Shown: positions 1-4,958 of the stretch, piece after piece
How the letters are laid out: each line of letters begins with the position of its first letter
How positions within the stretch are numbered: position 1 is the stretch's first letter
Assembly: GCA_002309155.1 (NCBI GenBank)
Contig: DBXB01000063.1
Coordinates: forward strand, 1 to 6,694
DNA from: Bacteroidales bacterium UBA1223
GTDB taxonomy: Bacteria > Bacteroidota > Bacteroidia > Bacteroidales > P3
Reading direction: 5' to 3'
Length of the DNA stretch: 6,694 nucleotides
Position numbers and translations under genes: made by a program
The notes under the pieces: model-generated
What the model was told of the DNA's origin: nothing
Seen by the model: only the letters and a program-made list of their open reading frames with translations
The model's database searches: none

Positions 1-31
1 CAAAAGTACAACCTTTTTCCTTTCTATCAAA
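1..31 (-). promoter_or_regulatory. Leftward Bacteroidota-type promoter at the window edge
   Basis: Read on the minus strand, bases 31-28 give TTTG and bases 8-1 give TACTTTTG, separated by 19 bases. This matches the Bacteroidota primary sigma-factor consensus TTTG-N19..21-TAnnTTTG exactly in both boxes and in spacing. Transcription would start a few bases beyond the left edge and run out of the window, so the likely target is a divergent gene that cannot be seen here. The sequence is AT-rich, so one box alone would mean little; the pair at correct spacing is the evidence. Confidence 0.6.
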
Positions 32-102
32 ATTATTTTTGAAAAAAATGAAACATCTCGTAACATTAATTTGAACATCAGTGAATTAAAATAAAAAATT
101 TT

Positions 103-201
103 TTAATCATCTTCGTAAACGACACTCTTGAGTGTCGCAATCTCACTCGCAATAGCGGTAAAAATCGCACCGAAAATAGCGAAAAAGACAAATATCATCA
201 T
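103..201 (-). CDS. Possible small single-pass membrane peptide, 32 residues
   Basis: On the minus strand an ATG at 201-199 (a second ATG follows at once) opens 32 codons ending in TAA at 105-103. Residues 1-18 are almost wholly hydrophobic (MMIFVFFAIFGAIFTAIA), long enough for one membrane helix. A short polar part follows and ends in the acidic tail YEDD. An in-frame TAA lies eight codons upstream of the start, so the frame cannot extend and is not obviously the tail of a broken longer gene. GC content is about 38%, against 21-28% on either side, as expected for coding DNA. There is no Shine-Dalgarno sequence, which is normal in this phylum, and only imperfect -7-like boxes lie upstream (276-269 and 267-260). 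I do not recognise the peptide and assign no function. It could be chance; conservation would decide. Confidence 0.4.
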   Translation of the reverse strand: MMIFVFFAIFGAIFTAIASEIATLKSVVYEDD

Positions 202-321
202 ATCAAATTCTAGTACAGCATATTATATCATAAAAACACCTCTTTCTCGCAACAGTTTTCAACATTATAAAAGATATAAACAATCAACTGCAATTTAGGA
301 CCAATAAAAAAACGATTATCA

Positions 322-358
322 TTGACACTCACCACTCTTATATTTTTATGTATATTTG
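322..358 (+). promoter_or_regulatory. Candidate promoter of the ansA gene cluster
   Basis: Bases 351-358 read TATATTTG, a full match to the Bacteroidota -7 consensus TAnnTTTG. It lies about 115 bases upstream of the ansA start and points at it. The -33 box is less clear: TTGACA at 322-327 is striking, but it leaves 26 bases between its TTG and the -7 box instead of the usual 19-21, and no TTTG sits at the expected place. Transcription from here would give a leader of roughly 105 bases. Confidence 0.4.
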
Positions 359-371
359 CAATTTGATACCA

Positions 372-390
372 AGAGCACAACAAGTGTTCT
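372..390 (+). other. Short hairpin in the presumed ansA leader
   Basis: Bases 372-378 (AGAGCAC) can pair with 384-390 (GTGTTCT) as seven base pairs, one of them G-U, around the loop AACAA. It lies just downstream of the predicted transcription start and would sit near the 5' end of the mRNA. No U-tract follows, so it is not a terminator. A role in mRNA stability is possible but is inference; it may be chance. Confidence 0.2.
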
Positions 391-471
391 AAAAACCAAT
401 AATTATTTGAAAAACAACAGTAAGAAATATTTCATATCTATTTTTGATTCATTAATAACTATGATAAAAAG

Positions 472-1530
472 ATGATGCATCAAATGGAAACCCGACATAA
501 CAAAGTATTGTTGATATATACTGGAGGAACCATCGGCATGGTACAGGACGAGAGTGGGGCTTTGCAGCCTTTCGCCATGGAGAGAATATATGATGCACTG
601 CCGTTGCTACACAGGACGGAATACCATATTGACTCGTGTCAGCTCGAAAAGATAATAGACTCATCGAACATGACCCCAGAGTTCTGGGCAGACATCGCAA
701 CGAAGATAGAAGAGCATTATGACGACTATGACGGTTTTGTCGTGCTGCACGGAACCGACACCATGGCCTATACTGCGTCGGCGTTGAGTTTTATGTTCAA
801 AAACCTTACAAAACCCATTGTCCTCACCGGCAGTCAGCTGCCATTAGGCATGCTTCGCAGTGACGGCAGAGAGAACATCATCTGTGCATTAGAGATTGCC
901 TCGGGGCGTCAACTACAAATACCCGAAGTGACCATTTTCTTTGAAAGCCACCTATACCGAGGCAACCGCAGCACAAAAGTCAGTGCGGAGAATTTCGACG
1001 CATTCTCGTCATTCAACTATCCATCGCTTGCGACAGCAGGCATAAAGATAAGTTATAAAGAGCATCTGATAATGCCGTTTCCCGAGGGTAAGTTAAAAGT
1101 GAGGAAAAAGTTTGACCGAAGGATAGCGGTGCTGAAACTATTCCCGGGCATAACGCCCGAGGTGGTACGTGCCATTGTGCGGACCCCCGACCTGCAAGGT
1201 CTTATTATCGAGACATTCGGTTCGGGCAATGCTCCCACAGAGTCATGGTTTATCGAAGCCCTGGAAGAGGCCTTGTCGAAAGGAATACTTATCCTGAATG
1301 TAACCCAATGCAAAGCAGGAGCAGTACAGATGCGGCAATACCAAGCGAGTTGTGACATGGACCGAATAGGAGTCATTGGAGGTCACGACATCACCATAGA
1401 AGCCGCCGTCACCAAGATGATGTACCTGTTAGGCAATTTCCCGAACGACAAAGACAAAGTGAGGGATAGACTTGGCAAATGCCTAAGAGGAGAGATATCG
1501 ATGGATATTAACGACTCAAACGACGAATAA
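472..1530 (+). CDS. ansA: Type I (cytoplasmic) L-asparaginase
   Basis: The enzyme hydrolyses L-asparagine to L-aspartate and ammonia. The 352-residue protein has all hallmarks of the family: YTGGTIGM at 16-23 with the first catalytic threonine at T20, HGTDTM at 93-98 with the second threonine and its aspartate at T95-D96, LTGSQ at 118-122, RSDGREN at 129-135, and YRGNRSTK at 162-169 ending in the catalytic lysine K169. A constant offset of six aligns these with T14 and K163 of E. coli AnsA. The length is close to that of E. coli AnsA (338). There is no signal peptide, which fits a cytoplasmic type I enzyme and not the periplasmic type II AnsB. ATG codons at 472, 475 and 484 are all possible starts; the motif spacing would suit any of them, and the upstream bases are A-rich without a Shine-Dalgarno sequence. 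It is the first gene of the cluster, 8 bases before the kinase gene. Confidence 0.93.
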   Translation: MMHQMETRHNKVLLIYTGGTIGMVQDESGALQPFAMERIYDALPLLHRTEYHIDSCQLEKIIDSSNMTPEFWADIATKIEEHYDDYDGFVVLHGTDTMAYTASALSFMFKNLTKPIVLTGSQLPLGMLRSDGRENIICALEIASGRQLQIPEVTIFFESHLYRGNRSTKVSAENFDAFSSFNYPSLATAGIKISYKEHLIMPFPEGKLKVRKKFDRRIAVLKLFPGITPEVVRAIVRTPDLQGLIIETFGSGNAPTESWFIEALEEALSKGILILNVTQCKAGAVQMRQYQASCDMDRIGVIGGHDITIEAAVTKMMYLLGNFPNDKDKVRDRLGKCLRGEISMDINDSNDE

Positions 1531-1538
1531 TAAAAGAA

Positions 1539-2552
1539 ATGAATACAGCAGAGATATTTGAGAAGATTTCACGTGAACGCATCATGATTGTCGGCGACGT
1601 CATGATAGACTCATATATGTGGGGTGATGTGACAAGGATCTCACCCGAGGCTCCTGTTCCAGTGGTATCCATCACCAAAAGAGAGAAACGGTTGGGTGGA
1701 GCAGCAAACGTTGCCTTGAACATCAGTTCTATGGGAGCAACTCCCATCATCTGTTCAGTCTTAGGGAACGATGACCGAGGCAAAGACTTCCAGCAGATAA
1801 TGTACGACAACAACATGGACCGTCGAGGCATAGTGACCTCCGACAACCGCATGACCACTGTCAAGTCGAGGGTTATAGGCAACAACATGCACATAGCACG
1901 TGTAGATGAAGAGAATACCCACAATCTGTCGAGCATCGAAGAGGACATGCTGATTGACCGCATAAACCGTGTGTTGAAGACCATGCCCATCGACGCAATC
2001 ATTTTCCAGGATTATGACAAAGGATGCATCACTCCTCGAATTATTGAGGAGGTGACCGAGACTGCCAAAAGGAAAAAAATCCTCACAACCGTAGACCCCA
2101 AGCACCGCAATTTCTCTTCTTTCAAGAATATCGGTCTCTTCAAGCCCAATCTGAAAGAGTTACGAGAGGGACTTAATATAGAAATTGATGAGAGCAGCGA
2201 AGAAAGTCTTATCAGAGACCTTCAGAATGCATCGTTGGAGTTACACAAACGCCAGGACATAGACATCGTGTTGATAACCTTGTCAAGCAAGGGCATGTAC
2301 TCATGTGATTTCAGAGATGGGAAGCCAAAATCATTGCTAACCTCAGCCTGCGCCCATTCAGTCTCTGACGTATCAGGAGCCGGCGATACTGTGATAAGTG
2401 TAATCACATTGGCATTGGGAGCGGGGCTTGATTTACAGACTGCCGTATATTATGCCAACGCCGCAGGAGGTATTGTATGCGAGAAAGTTGGCGTGGTACC
2501 CATCGACAAGGATCGACTTGAGTCTGACCTGAAAGTGTTGTTAGATAAATAA
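1539..2552 (+). CDS. PfkB-family carbohydrate kinase, probable D-glycero-beta-D-manno-heptose-7-phosphate kinase (HldE kinase domain type)
   Basis: This probably phosphorylates heptose 7-phosphate at C1, an early step towards ADP-heptose for lipopolysaccharide. The ribokinase fold is clear: VGDVMIDSYMWGDVTRISPE at 18-37, typical of HldE; RLGGAANVALN at 51-61 with the family's GG pair; VDPK at 185-188; FKPN at 201-204; and DVSGAGDT at 277-284 with the catalytic base D283. The DV(S/T)GAGDT form is characteristic of HldE rather than of fructokinases or ribokinases. At 337 residues it matches only the kinase half: the C-terminal nucleotidyltransferase domain of bifunctional E. coli HldE (about 477 residues) is absent, so the adenylyltransferase step would need a separate protein. 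The start ATG lies 8 bases after the ansA stop in A-rich sequence, so translation may be coupled. Family membership is certain; the exact sugar substrate is inferred. Confidence 0.8.
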   Translation: MNTAEIFEKISRERIMIVGDVMIDSYMWGDVTRISPEAPVPVVSITKREKRLGGAANVALNISSMGATPIICSVLGNDDRGKDFQQIMYDNNMDRRGIVTSDNRMTTVKSRVIGNNMHIARVDEENTHNLSSIEEDMLIDRINRVLKTMPIDAIIFQDYDKGCITPRIIEEVTETAKRKKILTTVDPKHRNFSSFKNIGLFKPNLKELREGLNIEIDESSEESLIRDLQNASLELHKRQDIDIVLITLSSKGMYSCDFRDGKPKSLLTSACAHSVSDVSGAGDTVISVITLALGAGLDLQTAVYYANAAGGIVCEKVGVVPIDKDRLESDLKVLLDK

Positions 2553-2613
2553 TAGCACCCGTTTGCCAGTATCGGTACAATAAAGGCAGGAGATAAAACG
2601 TTATGTGGCAGTA

Positions 2614-3348
2614 ATGAAATCGTGGAGACTCTTCGATAGTGCTGTAATATTGTTACCGTTGTTATTTATCTGCACAACGGTAGTGGAGTCATATTCACAA
2701 GTCAACTACCTTGCCTCGTTTGACAAAAAGAAGATTCACTACGGAATACAACTAGGCTACACCCAGTCAAAATTCGAAGACGCATATACACAAGATGACG
2801 ATGTCAGGGAATCTTTACAAGGGACAAGTTCTTATTATACTCCCGGTTTCCACCTTGCAGTGATTGCCGATTTCCGACTAGGGAACTATTTCAACTTCCG
2901 TCTACTGCCTGGTCTGACCCTCATCAACAGGACATTCAACTACAACTGGACAGACGCCTATGTAGCAATGCATCATGGCGCCGACGCCAAGCGCAGTGTA
3001 GAATCTGTTTATGGAGAGTTGCCATTTGATTTCAAGTTCCGCGCGTTCCGCTATCACAATTTTCGACCCTATCTGACTGCCGGTGGCAGTTATGGGTTCG
3101 ATTTTGCGTCGATGCGAAACAATAAGAACAACAATGACCAATCAATCGTCAGACTCAACACCAGCGATTTGAGATATACTGTTGGTCTTGGCTTTGACTT
3201 TTATCTGAGATATGTAAAGTTTGCCATTGAGTTGAAGATGAGTTTCGGTATTACCGACTTGAAGATAGAAGACGACGACTTGTACACCAGATCCGTGGAC
3301 TTTATCAACACCCGTACCTTCATGCTCGGTTTCACCTTTGAAGGATAG
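2614..3348 (+). CDS. porT: PorT-like outer-membrane beta-barrel protein (type IX secretion family)
   Basis: The protein resembles PorT, a beta-barrel protein needed for type IX secretion in Porphyromonas gingivalis and related bacteria. A signal peptide covers about residues 1-29: MKSWR, a hydrophobic core at 10-24, then SYSQ. It has no lipobox. The mature part opens with FDKKKIHYGIQLGY (36-49) and alternates short amphipathic strands with loops: FHLAVIADFRL, FNFRLLPGLTL, YGELPFDFKFRAF, FRPYLTAGGSYGFDFAS, YTVGLGFDFYLRYVKFAIEL, KMSFGITDL and the terminal strand FMLGFTFEG. The segments 'ELPFDFKFRA', 'NFRPYLTAGG' and 'IELKMSFGI' are the ones I associate with PorT. The length, 244 residues, fits. 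I chose ATG 2614 because Met-Lys-Ser opens a normal signal peptide; GTG 2605 is an in-frame alternative closer to an AGGAGA at 2588-2593. No other type IX genes are visible nearby. The alternative is a generic PorT-family outer-membrane protein without a secretion role. Confidence 0.7.
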   Translation: MKSWRLFDSAVILLPLLFICTTVVESYSQVNYLASFDKKKIHYGIQLGYTQSKFEDAYTQDDDVRESLQGTSSYYTPGFHLAVIADFRLGNYFNFRLLPGLTLINRTFNYNWTDAYVAMHHGADAKRSVESVYGELPFDFKFRAFRYHNFRPYLTAGGSYGFDFASMRNNKNNNDQSIVRLNTSDLRYTVGLGFDFYLRYVKFAIELKMSFGITDLKIEDDDLYTRSVDFINTRTFMLGFTFEG

Positions 3349-3376
3349 ATTCTTAACTTTAACGTTAACTTCAGAA

Positions 3377-4927
3377 ATGCGCACCATCGAGTTGACACTG
3401 ACTCCCGAAGAGTACTTCAACGGGGACCTGCTGCGTTCTGCGGCAGCAAAAGCGCTTAGTGTCAGTCCGAACGACATAACGCATGTTGAAATAGTGCGTC
3501 GCAGCCTTGATTCGAGGCGTTCCATCCGCTACATCGCCAGCGCCGATGTCTATATGGCGGGCGAGACATTCACACCCCCCGACTATAAAGGCTGTTATAA
3601 GGACTGTCGCAACGGGCGACGTGTTGTCATTGTCGGTGCCGGACCCGCAGGGCTTTTCGCCGCACTGCGAGCCCTCGAGCTCGGACTCAAACCCGTCATT
3701 GTTGAACGTGGCAAACCTGTCGAAGAGCGAAAGAAAGACATCACCCTAATGGTACGCAGCGGACTGGTGAACAATGACAGCAATTGGTGTTTTGGTGAAG
3801 GAGGTGCTGGTACATACAGCGACGGGAAACTCTTCACACGGTCGACGAAACGTGGCGATATCAAATCTATACTGCACAAGTTCGTTGAGCATGGCGCCGA
3901 CCCCAAAATAATGATTGACGCCCATGCGCACATAGGCACCGACCGATTGAGCGGGATAATCTCAGCCATGAGGAGAACCATCATTGAGCAAGGTGGGGAG
4001 ATTTTCTTCGGGAAACGAGTTATAGACCTTGCTGTCCGAGACCGGGAAGTTCACGGAGTAATCTGTCTGGACGGAGATATTATTGAGGGCGAGGCGGTAA
4101 TACTTGCATCAGGTCACTCAGCACGTGACATATATGAGCTTTTCCACGCCAAAGGGTGGCAGATAGAGGCAAAGCCTTTTGCATTAGGAGTGAGGATTGA
4201 ACATCCGCAACAACTGATAGACAACATACAGTATCATGGTCCTAAACACTCATCCCTGCTCCCCCCCGCCAGTTATAGCCTCACTACGCAAGTCGACGGG
4301 CACGGAGTCTTCTCGTTCTGTATGTGTCCGGGAGGTATCATCGTACCAGCGGCCACCGACAATGGTGAACAAGTAGTAAATGGCATGAGCAACGCCAGCC
4401 GAAGTTCAACATTCGCAAATAGTGGGATAGCTGTGACAGTTTCGCCAACCGACGTTCCGGGATATGGGAAGTATGGCGTATTATCGTTGCTACGATTCCA
4501 ACAGGATGTCGAGCATAAAGCCGCCACCGCCACAGGTGGCGGTCTAAAAGCCCCTTGCCAGCGTCTCACTGATTTCTGCGAAGGAAAGACATCAGCTACA
4601 CTAAACCGCAGCAACTATATGGGAGAATGCGTATCACTACCCATACACAAATTACTGCCACCATTTATTGCCAACTGTCTAAGGCAAGCCTTCAAAGATT
4701 TCGGGAGAAAGATGCATGGTTTTTACACAGAAACCGCAAGCATCCTGGCTGTAGAAAGTCGCACATCATCACCAATCAGAATACCCCGTGACGAACATGG
4801 CGAGCATCCTCAACTGAAGAAACTATATCCATGCGGAGAAGGAGCAGGCTATGCCGGAGGTATTGTATCATCAGCCATCGATGGAGTGAACGCTGTGGAA
4901 CATATACATGCAACACTATCCATATAG
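3377..4927 (+). CDS. Uncharacterised FAD-dependent dehydrogenase (COG2509-type NAD(P)/FAD oxidoreductase)
   Basis: This is a probable cytoplasmic flavoprotein whose reaction is unknown. From ATG 3377 it is 516 residues. A small N-terminal domain (about 1-75), typical of this family, precedes the FAD-binding Rossmann fold. That fold has the dinucleotide motif GAGPAG at 87-92 and the ribose-binding acidic residue E110 in VERGKP. Family signatures follow: NWCFGEGGAGTYSDGKL (136-152), ILASGHSARD (242-251), a Gly-rich ATATGGGLKAP stretch, and the closing CGEGAGYAGGIVSSAIDG (486-503), which usually completes the FAD site. An upstream in-frame TTG at 3338 would overlap the preceding gene by 11 bases; ATG 3377 fits the family's N-terminus better. 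It starts 28 bases after the PorT-like gene and ends 31 bases before uvrB. Cysteines C138 and C486 lie in the cofactor-binding motifs, but I cannot say they act in catalysis. The family call is firm; the function is not known. Confidence 0.85.
   Translation: MRTIELTLTPEEYFNGDLLRSAAAKALSVSPNDITHVEIVRRSLDSRRSIRYIASADVYMAGETFTPPDYKGCYKDCRNGRRVVIVGAGPAGLFAALRALELGLKPVIVERGKPVEERKKDITLMVRSGLVNNDSNWCFGEGGAGTYSDGKLFTRSTKRGDIKSILHKFVEHGADPKIMIDAHAHIGTDRLSGIISAMRRTIIEQGGEIFFGKRVIDLAVRDREVHGVICLDGDIIEGEAVILASGHSARDIYELFHAKGWQIEAKPFALGVRIEHPQQLIDNIQYHGPKHSSLLPPASYSLTTQVDGHGVFSFCMCPGGIIVPAATDNGEQVVNGMSNASRSSTFANSGIAVTVSPTDVPGYGKYGVLSLLRFQQDVEHKAATATGGGLKAPCQRLTDFCEGKTSATLNRSNYMGECVSLPIHKLLPPFIANCLRQAFKDFGRKMHGFYTETASILAVESRTSSPIRIPRDEHGEHPQLKKLYPCGEGAGYAGGIVSSAIDGVNAVEHIHATLSI
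4521..4542 (+). repeat. Perfect 8-bp inverted repeat inside the FAD enzyme gene
   Basis: CCGCCACC (4521-4528) and GGTGGCGG (4535-4542) form a GC-rich stem of eight pairs around a six-base loop. The codons encode Ala-Ala-Thr-Ala-Thr-Gly-Gly-Gly, a Gly-rich stretch of the protein, so the symmetry may simply follow from GCC/ACC next to GGT/GGC codons. No U-tract follows, so it does not look like an intrinsic terminator. Confidence 0.4.
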
Positions 4928-4946
4928 AAGCACCAAAGGTTGAATC

Positions 4947-4953
4947 AGGAGGA
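4947..4953 (+). promoter_or_regulatory. Strong Shine-Dalgarno sequence of uvrB
   Basis: AGGAGGA stands 5 bases before the uvrB ATG at 4959. It is a near-perfect complement to the 3' end of 16S rRNA and fixes the start. The other genes here begin in A-rich sequence without such a motif, which is the usual state in Bacteroidota, so this site stands out. Confidence 0.75.
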
Positions 4954-4958
4954 ACGCC

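Larger units (their letters stand above)
1..471. other. AT-rich intergenic region between a presumed leftward gene and ansA
   Basis: This 471-base stretch holds no long open reading frame. By hand count, bases 1-100 are about 21% GC and 202-300 about 28% GC, while 103-201 rises to about 38% because of the small minus-strand frame described separately. The region also contains a leftward promoter at the edge (1-31), a rightward -7 box for ansA (351-358) and a weak hairpin in the presumed ansA leader (372-390). Other ATG-started frames here are 8 to 20 codons long and unconvincing. I see no tRNA, no recognisable riboswitch and no repeat array. Confidence 0.8.

Noticed and set aside
34..41. A second plus-strand match to TAnnTTTG (TATTTTTG).
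   Set aside because: No TTTG lies 19-21 bases upstream and it is 430 bases from ansA; single boxes like this are frequent in AT-rich DNA.
93..104. The A6T6 tract as an intrinsic terminator or origin element.
   Set aside because: It has no adjacent GC-rich stem at the proper distance and no repeated boxes; it looks like ordinary AT-rich spacer.
203..265. A 20-codon minus-strand frame ending one base before the small membrane-peptide start, looking like an upstream regulatory frame.
   Set aside because: Its composition (Arg, Lys and Cys rich, no pattern) looks random, it has no initiation signal, and a frame this short is expected by chance in AT-rich DNA.
348..392. A 14-codon plus-strand frame starting at ATG 348.
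   Set aside because: Its ATG lies at or before the predicted -7 box, so it would not be on the ansA transcript, and its length is within chance expectation.
1508..2105. Long minus-strand frames (164 and 114 codons) across the kinase gene.
   Set aside because: They lie opposite a gene with clear PfkB motifs, have no recognisable domains, and are antisense shadows of its codon pattern.
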